Shown: positions 54,760 to 63,078 of the stretch, in pieces
Numbering within the stretch: the first letter of the stretch is position 1
How the letters are laid out: each line of letters starts with the position of its first letter
Source of the DNA: Actinomyces sp. oral taxon 171 str. F0337
GTDB lineage: Bacteria > Actinomycetota > Actinomycetes > Actinomycetales > Actinomycetaceae
Direction: 5' to 3'
NCBI RefSeq assembly: GCF_005696555.1
Contig: NZ_CP040005.1
Coordinates: forward strand, 806,001-870,000
Length of the DNA: 64,000 nt
The notes under the pieces: generated by a model
What the model was told of the DNA's origin: nothing
The model's input: only the letters and a program-made list of their open reading frames with translations
Database searches by the model: none
Program-made: the position numbers and the translations under genes

Positions 54760-55785
54760 GTGAAGGCCTTCGTCCTGGAGAAGTACGGTCGCCCCCTGAG
54801 AGCCGTCGACATACCCGTTGCCGAGCCTGGACCACGCCAGGTCCTGGTGCGGATGATCGCCTCCGGCGTCAACCACGCCGATGAGCGCACCCGCACCGGT
54901 GAGTTCAAGGCCGTCTTCCGGCTCGACCTGCCCAAGGTGATGGGAGGGGAGCTGAGCGGAGAGGTGGTCGCCGTCGGCTCTCAGGTCACAGAGCTCGCCG
55001 TTGGCGATCAGGTCTACGGCTACACCGGCGTGGTGGCCATGGGAACCTGGGCCGAGTTCGTCGTGGTCGACGCCGATGCCCTCGCTCCCGCGCCCCGCAG
55101 CATCTCAATGGCTCAGGCGGCCTCCCTGCCGGTCGTCGCCCTGACCGCGTGGCAGTCGCTGGTGACGATCGGCCGCCTCCAGCCGGGCCAGACGGTCCTG
55201 GTTCACGGCGGCGCAGGCGGAGTGGGGTCGGCCGTCATCCAGCTCGCCAAGCACCTGGGCGCCACCGTCGCCACCACGGCCTCGGCCTCCAGTGCCGACA
55301 CCGTCCGGCAGCTCGGAGCGGACATCATCATCGACTACCGCAGTGAGGACTTCGTCCAACGCCTGGCAGAGACCCCGGTGGACATCGTCGTCGACACCCA
55401 GGGCGGCGAGATCACCTCACGGTCCTTCCAGGTCCTGCGTCCCGGCGGGATCGTGGTGGGTATCGCCGGTGCCCCCGACCCGTCACTGGCCGATCAGGCC
55501 GGCGCCGGGCCGCTGGTCAAGGTCGCGCTGTCCGCCCTCAGCCTCAAGGTGCGCCGCCAGGCCCGCAAGCTCGGCGTGCGCTACCGGTTCCTGTTCATCG
55601 AACCCGACGGAGAGGCCCTGCGCACCATTGCCGGACTCGTGGACGACGGCGTCATCCAGCCCGTCGTCGACCGGATCCTGCCCTTCGAGCAGACCCTCGC
55701 CGCGCTCGACCAGCTGCTGGCCGGCGGAACCCGCGGCAAGGTCCTCATCACTACCAACGAGCAGGAGGTCACCACTCATGCCTGA
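54760..55785 (+). CDS. NADPH:quinone oxidoreductase-type MDR enzyme
   Basis: A 341-residue zinc-free medium-chain reductase. It has IASGVNHADERTRTGEF, PKVMGGELSGEVVAVG, and the cofactor-binding loop VLVHGGAGGVGSAVIQLAKHLGA (quoted in part as HGGAGGVGSAVIQLAKHLGA). The zinc-ligand cysteines of alcohol dehydrogenases are absent. GTG 54760 has AGGAAGGAC upstream and is preferred over ATG 54727. It reduces quinones or unsaturated carbonyls with NADPH. It overlaps the next gene by 8 bp and is probably controlled by the divergent HxlR protein. Confidence 0.87.
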   Translation: MKAFVLEKYGRPLRAVDIPVAEPGPRQVLVRMIASGVNHADERTRTGEFKAVFRLDLPKVMGGELSGEVVAVGSQVTELAVGDQVYGYTGVVAMGTWAEFVVVDADALAPAPRSISMAQAASLPVVALTAWQSLVTIGRLQPGQTVLVHGGAGGVGSAVIQLAKHLGATVATTASASSADTVRQLGADIIIDYRSEDFVQRLAETPVDIVVDTQGGEITSRSFQVLRPGGIVVGIAGAPDPSLADQAGAGPLVKVALSALSLKVRRQARKLGVRYRFLFIEPDGEALRTIAGLVDDGVIQPVVDRILPFEQTLAALDQLLAGGTRGKVLITTNEQEVTTHA

Positions 55786-56656
55786 GGCAGACACCACCAC
55801 CATGCTCGCAGGGCCCGTCACCCGGTGGACCTCCGCTCCCACTCGGCACCTGCGGGTGAGGGGAGAGTCCTTCGCGTACCGGGACCTCGGGATCGACGGC
55901 GGCACACCCATTGTCCTTCTCGCCCATCTCGGAGCCACTCTCGACGAGTGGGACCCCCGCGTCGTCGATGCGCTCGCCGAGGGCCGCCGCGTCATTGCGG
56001 TCGACCTGCCAGGCATCGGCTCCTCCACCGGGAGCGTCCCACGAACCATTAAAGGGATGGCCGGTGCTGCACGGGCCTTCATCTCCGAACTCGGTCTGAC
56101 CCGGATCGACCTCATGGGCTTCTCCCTGGGAGGGTTCGTGGCCCAGCAGGTCGCCCTCGACGCCCCGAACCTGGTCCGACGGCTCGTCCTGGCCGGAACC
56201 GGTCCCGCAGGAGGTAAGGGGATCGACCGGCCAACCGGAGCCGCCTACGTCTACCTCGACATACTGCGCGGAGTGCTCGCCCGCACCGACGCTAAAGAGT
56301 TCCTCTTCTTCCCGCGCACGTGCGATGGCAAGGCCGCGGCGCGCGACTACCTCGCCCGGATTCACGAACGAGTCATGGATCGTGATTCCCCGATCAGCTT
56401 GAAAGCCTTTCGCACTCAGATCGCCGCCATCAAGGCCTGGGGGCGCCAGTGGCCACAGGACCTGTCCAGGATCGCGGCCCCCACGCTGATCGCCAATGGG
56501 GATCACGATCGTATGGTCCCGACCCCGTTGTCTCAGGACATGCACCGGAGAATCCCCGGCAGCACCCTGGTCATCTACCCCGGGGCGGGACACGGCGGGG
56601 TCTTCCAGTACTACCGGGAGTTCATCCCCACGCTGCTGGGCCATCTCGACTCGTGA
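55778..56656 (+). CDS. Alpha/beta hydrolase
   Basis: A 292-residue hydrolase. The nucleophile elbow is LMGFSLGGFVAQQ, the oxyanion region VLLAHLGATLDEWDPR, the acid Asp in IANGDHDRMVP, and the His in YPGAGHGGVFQYY. It is translationally coupled to the oxidoreductase upstream by an 8-bp overlap. The substrate is unknown; a role in detoxification together with the reductase is possible. A hairpin terminator follows. Confidence 0.85.
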   Translation: MPEADTTTMLAGPVTRWTSAPTRHLRVRGESFAYRDLGIDGGTPIVLLAHLGATLDEWDPRVVDALAEGRRVIAVDLPGIGSSTGSVPRTIKGMAGAARAFISELGLTRIDLMGFSLGGFVAQQVALDAPNLVRRLVLAGTGPAGGKGIDRPTGAAYVYLDILRGVLARTDAKEFLFFPRTCDGKAAARDYLARIHERVMDRDSPISLKAFRTQIAAIKAWGRQWPQDLSRIAAPTLIANGDHDRMVPTPLSQDMHRRIPGSTLVIYPGAGHGGVFQYYREFIPTLLGHLDS

Positions 56657-56682
56657 GGTCAGGGAACCCGATTCGGCAGTGA

Positions 56683-56716
56683 GGCCCGGCGGCCCGTCTA
56701 CGATGGCCGCCGGGCC
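56683..56716 (+). terminator. Terminator after the hydrolase gene
   Basis: GGCCCGGCGGCC pairs with GGCCGCCGGGCC across a 10-base loop. Confidence 0.75.
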
Positions 56717-56753
56717 GGTTCTCGTTGCCGGCCCCGCACAGCAAGGAGAACAC

Positions 56754-57536
56754 GTGACGACGACGCAGCCCTACCTCTCACGGCAGGTCACCCTCACCGT
56801 CCAGGGGCAGAGGGTCGGGGGACTGGCCTACGTCCCGCACGCGGCGTCGTCGGCACCCGGACCCCTGGTCATCTGCTGCCACGGCATGGAGGGCTCCCAC
56901 ACCCGCGTCGCCCCCATGGCCAGGCGCTTCGCCGCGGCCGGGGCCGTGGCCGTCTGCTTCGACTTCCGCGGAGGCGGCGGCAGCGCCAGCCAGGGCGAGA
57001 CCACCGCGATGTCGGCCCTCACTGAGCTGGCCGACCTCGAAGCCGTCCTCACCGCCGCCTGCGCCTGGCCGGAGGTCGACGCCTCCCGGGTCGCCCTGTT
57101 CGGGCTGAGCCTGGGCGGAGCGGTCGCGGCGCTCGCGGCCGCCCGCCACTCGCAACGGATCACGGCTTTGGCCCTGTGGTACCCGGCCCTGCGGCTGGGG
57201 GAGAGCCTGCGCGCCGCCTTCCGCACGCTGGCGGCCGTGCCCGAGGAGTTCGACTGGGCGGGCACCCGCCTGGGGCGCGCCTACGCCGTCGACGGCTGGA
57301 ACCTGGAGGTCGGGGCCGAGCTGGCCACCTACCGCCGCCCCGTTCTCATCGTCCACGGGGACCAGGACCGCGCCGTGCCCATCGAGGTCTCCCGGGCCGC
57401 CGTGAGCGCCACGCCTGACGCCGAGCTCGTCACCATCCACGGCGCCGCCCACGGCTTCGGCGACGCCAACTGGGAGGAGGCCATGCGCCGCACCATCGGC
57501 TTCCTGGCCTGGAACGGGGTCCTCGAGGAGGACTGA
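56754..57536 (+). CDS. Alpha/beta hydrolase, dienelactone-hydrolase-like
   Basis: A 260-residue serine hydrolase. The segments are LVICCHGMEGSHTRVAPMAR (oxyanion region), VCFDFRGGGGS, the nucleophile in ALFGLSLGGAVAAL, the acid Asp in LIVHGDQDRAVP and the His in IHGAAHGFGDANWEEA. It resembles cytoplasmic esterases or acyl-peptidase-like proteins without a propeller. GTG 56754 has AAGGAGAA six bases upstream and is preferred over longer frames that cross the terminator. The substrate is unknown. Confidence 0.83.
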   Translation: MTTTQPYLSRQVTLTVQGQRVGGLAYVPHAASSAPGPLVICCHGMEGSHTRVAPMARRFAAAGAVAVCFDFRGGGGSASQGETTAMSALTELADLEAVLTAACAWPEVDASRVALFGLSLGGAVAALAAARHSQRITALALWYPALRLGESLRAAFRTLAAVPEEFDWAGTRLGRAYAVDGWNLEVGAELATYRRPVLIVHGDQDRAVPIEVSRAAVSATPDAELVTIHGAAHGFGDANWEEAMRRTIGFLAWNGVLEED

Positions 57537-57624
57537 GCTCCGCAGCGGACAGCGGCAACGGGCGGCGCAGCCCGTTTTCTGACAACGGTGGCTCCCGAGC
57601 GACCGACATCGCAGAATTGGCCGC

Positions 57625-58434
57625 ATGAGCGCATACGAGGCGGCGGACCTGAGCAGTGTCAGCAAGACGATGCTGCTGACCCTCCACGCCCGGGCGGAGC
57701 ACACGCTCTCCGAGCGGCCGCGCTTTACGGACCCCGCCGCCGTCGAGCTCGTCTCCCGGCTCGACTACGACTTCACCATGGCCAGCCAGGACCGGCTCAT
57801 GGCCGACGGCGTCGTGCTGCGCACCCTCACGCTCGACCCGCTCGTGGCCGGGTACCTCGCCACCCACCCCGGCTGCACGGTGGTCAACATCGCCTGCGGG
57901 CTCGACACCCGCTTCCAGCGCCTCGACGACGGGCGCGTCACCTGGTACGACCTCGACCTCCCCGACGTCATCGCGCTGCGACGCCGGTTGCTCGAGGACG
58001 GCGAGCGTCACCGCACCATTGCCGCCTCCGCCCTCGACCCCGACTGGCCCGACCATCTGGGGGACATGAGCCGTGACGTGCTCGTCATCATCGAGGGGCT
58101 GAGCATGTACCTCGAGCAGGAGGAGGTGTGCACGCTCCTGGACATCATCGCCGCGCGCCTGCCCGGGGCGACCATCCTCATCGAGGTCATGCCCCGCCTG
58201 TTCCAGAAGTACGGCCGGGAACGCTCGGTGGAGGACGCGGGGGCGCGCTACACCTACGGCTGCTCCAGTGCCGCGGAGTTCCACCGGACGGTGGCCCCCG
58301 GTTACACGCTGCTCCACGACGTTCCCTTCACCCGCACCATCGCGCGCTATCACCCCCTGCTCGCGCCCCTGACGCGGCTGCCGCTGGTGGACAGGCTCGC
58401 CGAGTGGATCGTGGTGCTGCGAGCGCCGGCCTGA
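57625..58434 (+). CDS. SAM-dependent methyltransferase, LCM/PKS-O-MT type
   Basis: A 269-residue class I methyltransferase of the leucine-carboxyl-methyltransferase-like group (PF04072 type). It has the SAM-binding VVNIACGLDTRFQRLDDG, the acidic motif VTWYDLDLPDVI, and LVIIEGLSMYLEQEEV. The substrate is unknown; relatives methylate carboxyl or hydroxyl groups of small molecules. CAGAAT lies seven bases before ATG 57625 and no ribosome site is seen, so the mRNA may be leaderless. It is a single gene followed by an intergenic repeat. Confidence 0.83.
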   Translation: MSAYEAADLSSVSKTMLLTLHARAEHTLSERPRFTDPAAVELVSRLDYDFTMASQDRLMADGVVLRTLTLDPLVAGYLATHPGCTVVNIACGLDTRFQRLDDGRVTWYDLDLPDVIALRRRLLEDGERHRTIAASALDPDWPDHLGDMSRDVLVIIEGLSMYLEQEEVCTLLDIIAARLPGATILIEVMPRLFQKYGRERSVEDAGARYTYGCSSAAEFHRTVAPGYTLLHDVPFTRTIARYHPLLAPLTRLPLVDRLAEWIVVLRAPA

Positions 58435-58518
58435 GTGCTGGGCGGGGCGCTGGGTAGGGACCTGGCCTGGCACTGGTCCGGTGCTGGCCTGGCACTGCTC
58501 GGGGCGGCCGATCTCGAC

Positions 58519-58662
58519 GGGGACATCCTGCGCGTGGGGGTGCATTCTCTTCCGGCCAGGGACAGGCTGCGCGTAGGGGGACAGGAAGCCGGTCCCCGAC
58601 GGCGTCGAATGCCCCCGGCCGGAAGGACACGCCTCCGGCCGCGTGGAATGTCCCCGGCCGCG
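58519..58662. repeat. 144-bp intergenic repeat, copy 1
   Basis: It aligns with 59948-60090 along its whole length with at most one indel. It begins GGGGACAT and has ATGTCCCC (58648-58655) near the other end, so it is an imperfect inverted structure with shorter internal GGGGACA/TGTCCCC-like units. Both copies lie in non-coding gaps. Confidence 0.7.
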
Positions 58663-58732
58663 AAGAAATGCCCCCGGCTGTCGCCGTGCGTCTCCAAGCC
58701 GAAGGATCGACGCCTTGCCTCACCAGACTGCG

Positions 58733-59110
58733 CTATATCGAACTGCGGCCGTGCCATTGAGACAATGCCTCAGTGATCTCCTTGAGTGAGAGCCTCCCAG
58801 CGGCGACATCCATCACCAGCCGGTAGGCGTCGTCGTCGGGGGCCTCGACCCAGTGGCCGTTGATGTCCAGGAAGACCAGCGTGGCCAACCACCCCAGGCG
58901 CTTGTTGCCATCCACCAGTGGATGATTGCGGACCAGGGAATCGAGCAGAGCTGCCGCCTTCTCGTCGATCGTGGCATAAGCGTCGTGCCCCCAGAGCATG
59001 GTCGCAGGTCGGTGCAGCGCCGAGTCGAGCAGGCCGAGATCCCGGACTGGTCCCACAGCCAGGTCCTCAATGAGAGACAGCGCGTCCTCGAGCGTCAGAT
59101 ACTCGACCAT
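58733..59110 (-). CDS. Doc/Fic-family toxin
   Basis: A 125-residue Doc-type toxin that in known cases phosphorylates EF-Tu. The catalytic motif is HPLVDGNKRLGW (residues about 63-74) with the essential His and the GNKR loop. The N terminus VEYLTLEDALSLIEDL and the LLDSALHRP segment are typical. It follows the RHH antitoxin gene by 10 bp on the same strand. ATG 59110 starts the conserved region; upstream codons of the frame overlap the antitoxin gene. Confidence 0.9.
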   Translation of the reverse strand: MVEYLTLEDALSLIEDLAVGPVRDLGLLDSALHRPATMLWGHDAYATIDEKAAALLDSLVRNHPLVDGNKRLGWLATLVFLDINGHWVEAPDDDAYRLVMDVAAGRLSLKEITEALSQWHGRSSI

Positions 59111-59120
59111 CTCTGCCCGA

Positions 59121-59324
59121 TCAGCGGCCGAGGCGTTCCAGGACCTCGGCGTACCGGTTGCGGATACGGGCGGAGGCGTCCGCGACTCGCTGCTCATGTC
59201 CGCGGCGCGCGGCCACCTCGTGGATCGCCCGGATCGTCGCCTCCTGGCGGCTGACCCCGTCCTCCTCCGCAAGGAGCGCGAGCAGCCGCTCATCCTCTTT
59301 GCTCAAGCGCAATGTCATCGCCAT
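59121..59324 (-). CDS. Ribbon-helix-helix antitoxin of the Doc module
   Basis: A 67-residue protein. TLRLSKEDERLLALLAEEDGVSRQEATIRAI (quoted in part as LRLSKEDERLLALLAEEDG) is a CopG/MetJ-type ribbon-helix-helix. The C-terminal charged helix RNRYAEVLERLG is the likely toxin-binding part. Doc toxins usually pair with Phd, but CopG-type partners are also known in actinobacteria. No ribosome site is visible; CTACTGT just upstream could be a -10 of a leaderless transcript. Confidence 0.82.
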   Translation of the reverse strand: MAMTLRLSKEDERLLALLAEEDGVSRQEATIRAIHEVAARRGHEQRVADASARIRNRYAEVLERLGR

Positions 59325-59341
59325 ACGTCCACAGTAGCACG

Positions 59342-59363
59342 TGGTATCAGGCTGGTATCAGGT
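59342..59363. promoter_or_regulatory. Tandem 11-bp repeats upstream of the antitoxin gene
   Basis: TGGTATCAGGC and TGGTATCAGGT follow each other directly, 18 bp upstream of the antitoxin start. They are the likely autoregulatory operator of the RHH protein, overlapping its promoter. Confidence 0.5.
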
Positions 59364-59696
59364 GGATGCGTTCTCAGGATCGACCGGATCCCACCGCGCA
59401 CCTGCGGGACCATCCTGACCAACCCCAGTCCCAGACACAAAACACCCTTCCCGCGAGCGGTGCATCATCCACCACCAGACCCCACCCTGCGTGTTGGAGA
59501 CCAAGAGGCGTGGGACGAGTACCGACGACGCAGGTGTCCACAAGGGCGACTGTCTTTCCACGGAATCCCCGTGTTGTGGAGTCCGAGAAGGGCTGCCGGC
59601 GCCCGTTGGCATGATGGGTGATGCCTCCCATGGCATCTTCTCCCGGAACACTCATGTCCTTGCCGGGGAGGAAGGAGTCGGGAGGAGGTGAGGGCC

Positions 59697-59840
59697 GTGT
59701 CCAAGCCGACAGGACGACGCACAGAAGTCCGCAAGGGCAAGGTAACGGCCCGGAAGGTGAGCGAAGTACTCAACGCTGTCGCTCGCCTGATCCGGGCCGT
59801 CGGTGTCCTTGTGGATGCCCTCAGCAAGTGGATCGGCTAG
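59697..59840 (+). CDS. Small basic/amphipathic protein, 47 residues
   Basis: An open frame of 47 codons starts at GTG 59697, eight bases after a very strong GGGAGGAGG ribosome site, and ends at TAG 59838-59840. The N-terminal half is basic (SKPTGRRTEVRKGKVTARK). The C-terminal half forms an amphipathic, mostly hydrophobic helix (LNAVARLIRAVGVLVDALS) ending KWIG. I do not recognise a family; it could be a small membrane-active peptide or a regulatory protein. The upstream stretch 59364-59696 shows no gene, only a short GATGCC/GGCATC hairpin at 59620-59637. Confidence 0.5.
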   Translation: MSKPTGRRTEVRKGKVTARKVSEVLNAVARLIRAVGVLVDALSKWIG

Positions 59841-59947
59841 GCCGTTCCCTTGCCAGGGGAGTCGCCCGGCTAGCACCCGGGTGGCTCTCCACCATTATGG
59901 GGCCGCCGTTCCGCACTGTCCACATCGTCTCTCCTTCTTCTGCCTGT

Positions 59948-60090
59948 GGGGACATGCTGCGCGTGGGGGTGCACTTTTTTCGGCCGGGGACATGTCGCGC
60001 GTAGGGGGACAGGAATCCGGTCCCCGACGGCGTCGAATGACCCCGTCTGGAGGGACACGCACCCGGCGGCGTGGAATGTCCCCGCTCGCG
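59948..60090. repeat. 143-bp intergenic repeat, copy 2
   Basis: This is the partner of 58519-58662. It begins GGGGACAT and carries ATGTCCCC at 60076-60083. It ends 25 bp before the start of the alpha-amylase gene. The two copies bracket the Doc module and the 47-residue ORF. Confidence 0.7.
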
Positions 60091-60115
60091 GGGGAGGGCT
60101 GGCAGCATCGGAGCC

Positions 60116-61648
60116 GTGACCGAGAACCACGCCCAGCCCAGCCCCGCCAACCCGGACGACGTCGTCAACCCCCTCCTGCTCCAGGCCTTCGCCTGGGACC
60201 TGCCCGCCGACTCCACCCACTGGCGCCTCCTGGCGGACAACGCCGCCCTCCTGGCCGACTGCGGGGTGAGCTCGGTGTGGCTGCCGCCTGCCTACAAGGG
60301 GCAGGCCGGAGTGGAGGACGTCGGCTACGGCGTCTACGACACCTACGACCTGGGCGAGTTCGACCAGAAGGGCACCGTCCCCACCAAGTACGGCACCAAG
60401 GAGGACTACCTCGCCGCCATCGAGGCCCTGCACACGGCCGGCATTAGCGTCGTGGCGGACATCGTCCTCAACCACCGCATGGGCGGAGACGGCACCGAGG
60501 TCGTGCGCGCCACCCCGGTGGGCCCCCACGACCGCACGCGCCCCATCGGCGAGACCGAGGAGATCACCGCCTGGACCCGCTACACCTTCCCGGGGCGCGC
60601 CGGCGCCTACTCGGACTTCACCTGGGACTGGACCTGTTTCCACGGCACCGACTGGGACGAGGCCCGCCACCAGCAGGGCGTGTGGCTCTTCGAGGGCAAG
60701 CAGTGGAACGAGAACGTCAACGATGAGCTCGGTAACTACGACTACCTCATGGGCTCCGACGTCCACGTCACCGACCCCGCCGTCAGCGCCGAGATGGATC
60801 GCTGGGGGCGCTGGTACGTGGAGACCACCGGCGTCGACGGCCTGCGCCTGGACGCTCTCAAGCACGTCGGCGCCGACTTCTTCGCCCGCTGGCTGCCCGA
60901 GCTGCGACGCGCCACCGGGCGCGCCCTGCCAGCCGTGGGCGAGTACTGGACCCGCGACGTCGCTGAGCTGGAGGGCTACCTGGAGGCCGTGCCCTTCATG
61001 AGCCTGTTCGACGTCCCCCTCCACTTCCACCTGCACGCCGCCTCCACCTCCAACGGCGACGTCGACCTGACCCGCCTCTTCGAGGGCACCCTCGTGGCCG
61101 CTGACCCGGCGCGCGCCGTCACCTTTGTGGAGAACCACGACACCCAGCCGGGCCAGTCGCTGGCCTCCACCATCGAGTCCTGGTTCAAGCCCTCGGCCTA
61201 CGCCCTCATCCTGCTGCGCGAGGCCGGAACCCCCTGCGTCTTCTGGGGCGACCTGTTCGGCACCCCCGAGACCGGCGACCTGCCGGCCGTCACCGAGCTG
61301 CCGCTGCTCATGACCATGCGGCGCGCCCTGGCCCACGGCCCTCAGCACGACGCCCTCGACGACCCCGACGTCGTCGGCTTCGCGCGTGAGGGCGACGAGG
61401 CCCACCCCGGCTCCGGGCTCGCCGTCGTCCTGTCCGACCGCAGGGCCGCCACCAAGTGCCTCCACGTCGGGGCGCGGCACGCCGGTGAGCAGTGGATCTG
61501 CGTCCTGGGCGGTCACGAGCCGGTCACCGTCGCCGACGACGGCAGCGTGGAGCTGCCCGTGTCCGACGGCGGCCTGAGCGTCTACGCGCCGCAGACCGCC
61601 CGGCCGATCCTGGACAGCGCCGAGCAGCACCTCCTGCGCCAGCGCTGA
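60116..61648 (+). CDS. Intracellular alpha-amylase, GH13
   Basis: A 510-residue GH13 enzyme without signal peptide, so it acts on maltodextrin or glycogen in the cytoplasm. It starts LLLQAFAWDLPADSTHW, typical of the AmyS/GH13_5 type. Catalytic residues are Asp246 in GLRLDALKH, Glu276 in VGEYWTRD and Asp342 in ENHDTQPGQ. VADIVLNHRMGGDG is conserved region I, and a calcium-binding segment is plausible. GTG 60116 has only a weak GGAG site. It is a single gene, preceded by the intergenic repeat. Confidence 0.9.
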   Translation: MTENHAQPSPANPDDVVNPLLLQAFAWDLPADSTHWRLLADNAALLADCGVSSVWLPPAYKGQAGVEDVGYGVYDTYDLGEFDQKGTVPTKYGTKEDYLAAIEALHTAGISVVADIVLNHRMGGDGTEVVRATPVGPHDRTRPIGETEEITAWTRYTFPGRAGAYSDFTWDWTCFHGTDWDEARHQQGVWLFEGKQWNENVNDELGNYDYLMGSDVHVTDPAVSAEMDRWGRWYVETTGVDGLRLDALKHVGADFFARWLPELRRATGRALPAVGEYWTRDVAELEGYLEAVPFMSLFDVPLHFHLHAASTSNGDVDLTRLFEGTLVAADPARAVTFVENHDTQPGQSLASTIESWFKPSAYALILLREAGTPCVFWGDLFGTPETGDLPAVTELPLLMTMRRALAHGPQHDALDDPDVVGFAREGDEAHPGSGLAVVLSDRRAATKCLHVGARHAGEQWICVLGGHEPVTVADDGSVELPVSDGGLSVYAPQTARPILDSAEQHLLRQR

Positions 61649-61758
61649 GGATCGCCCGAAGGGTCGGGGAGGAGCGGTGTCCTTCACGCCTGGCGTCACG
61701 GGCGCGTAGGGTGATGGCGTCAGCCGCACTGACCTGAGCCGACCTTCCTGGAGGAGAC

Positions 61759-62352
61759 ATGCCCGCTTTCCACGCGCCCACCGACCAGAGGACTGACAAG
61801 ACCGTCGCCGTCTTCATCGCGCCCGGGCTGGAGGAGGTCGAAGCGCTGGCGACCGTGGACATCCTCTTCCGCGCCGGCATCCCCACGACGATGATCTCGG
61901 TGACCCCTGAGCGGGCCGTCGTCTCCTCCCACAACATCGTCGTCACCTGCGACCTCACCCTGGCCGAGGCGAACCTGGACGACTACGACATGCTCGTCCT
62001 GCCCGGTGGCATCCCCGGCACCCCCAACCTCAAGGCCGTCGAGCCGCTCATGGCCGCGGTCACCGAGCGGGTACGCGCCGGCCGGCCGGTGGCCGCGATC
62101 TGCGCCGCCCCCTCGATCCTGGCCGAGCTGGGCCTGCTCGAGGGTCGCCAGGCGACGTCGAACCCCGGCTTCGTGGGCGTGCTCGCCGAGCGCGGCGCGC
62201 AGGTCAGCCAGGCCGCCGTCGTCACAGACGGCCCCGTCATCACCTCACGCGGCATGGGCACCGCCATCGACTTCGGCCTGGAGATCGTGCGCCACTACCT
62301 GGGCGAGGAGGCCGTCGACGACGTCAAGGCCAAGATCGTCTACCAGGGCTGA
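61759..62352 (+). CDS. DJ-1/PfpI family protein
   Basis: A 197-residue protein of the DJ-1 type. The nucleophile-elbow Cys115 is in VAAICAAPSILAELG, the conserved Glu is in APGLEEVEALATVDIL, and MLVLPGGIPGTPNL is the family's central motif. Members act as glyoxalases, deglycases or chaperones. ATG 61759 has GGAGGAG upstream. It is a single gene, convergent with the next. Confidence 0.9.
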   Translation: MPAFHAPTDQRTDKTVAVFIAPGLEEVEALATVDILFRAGIPTTMISVTPERAVVSSHNIVVTCDLTLAEANLDDYDMLVLPGGIPGTPNLKAVEPLMAAVTERVRAGRPVAAICAAPSILAELGLLEGRQATSNPGFVGVLAERGAQVSQAAVVTDGPVITSRGMGTAIDFGLEIVRHYLGEEAVDDVKAKIVYQG

Positions 62353-62406
62353 TATCCACTCTTGCCGTTGTCTGATCCCGGTGGGTTTTCCAGTGCGATC
62401 AAGGCT

Positions 62407-62480
62407 CGCGAGGACGCACGTTGGGGTTCGCGGCCGCACCTTGGAGGCGCAGTCGGCGAGCTCTCACGTGCGTCCTCGCG
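62407..62480. repeat. 15-bp inverted repeat with a 44-base loop
   Basis: CGCGAGGACGCACGT (62407-62421) is perfectly complementary to 62466-62480. It lies between convergent genes and may serve as a bidirectional terminator, though the loop is long. Confidence 0.5.
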
Positions 62481-62515
62481 GCTCGATGGGGCGGTTACGG
62501 GGTGAATCGGGCGGA

Positions 62516-62998
62516 TCAGGCTTTGCTGCTGCGGCGCTTCTTGGGAATGAGGGCGGCGACGACGAGCAGGCCCCCCAGGCCCGCCAGGCAGGCGATGGCC
62601 GTCGTCGTGAAATCGAAGCGCAGCCCCAGGCCCGCCGCGATGAGCAGCCCGCCCACCAGGAGCAGGAAGGCCCCCCACAGGAGCGTGGAGCCCTTGATGT
62701 CCTGGGGCGCCTGCGGGCGGTCCTGCTCAGTGACCGTCCCGGCGCTCCACACCGGGCTCGACGTCGACGACGCGGGCGCCGAGTCCGCGGACGCCTTGTC
62801 CGCACCCGCCTCGTCGGACGTGGGCAGCGGCATGGTCACCGGCTGAGTCTCGGGCTGAGCCATGGGCTGGGTCAGCGGTGGGGTCAACGGTTGGGTGTCG
62901 CCGGTGGCCGGGAAGGGCCTGGTGGCGTCCTCGCCGGTCGCCTCGGTGCTGTTGCTGCCGGCATCGTCGGGCGACGTCGTGGATGAGGTGCTGCTCAT
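62516..62998 (-). CDS. Small membrane protein with Thr/Pro/Gln-rich N terminus
   Basis: A 160-residue protein. About 95 residues are low-complexity and hydrophilic (TQPLTPPLTQPMAQPETQPV). Two hydrophobic helices follow (LLWGAFLLLVGGLLIAAGLGL and TAIACLAGLGGLLVVAALI) and a basic end PKKRRSSKA. ATG 62998 has AAGGAG upstream. It follows the partly visible gene at 63079 on the same strand, 80 bp away; that gene looks like an envelope-stress protein, so this one may be its membrane partner. The function is unknown. Confidence 0.65.
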   Translation of the reverse strand: MSSTSSTTSPDDAGSNSTEATGEDATRPFPATGDTQPLTPPLTQPMAQPETQPVTMPLPTSDEAGADKASADSAPASSTSSPVWSAGTVTEQDRPQAPQDIKGSTLLWGAFLLLVGGLLIAAGLGLRFDFTTTAIACLAGLGGLLVVAALIPKKRRSSKA

Positions 62999-63078
62999 GG
63001 GGGTCTCCTTGGGTGGGGCCGGGACGTGCCCGGGGAAGAGTTCTGGTGGCTGAGGCCGGCGCGTAGACGCGGGCGCGA

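Noticed and set aside
57574..57590. CCGTTTTCTGACAACGG upstream of the methyltransferase gene
   Set aside because: It has one good GACAA arm but the other arm does not match TTTGTC, and the gene has no link to inositol use; probably chance.
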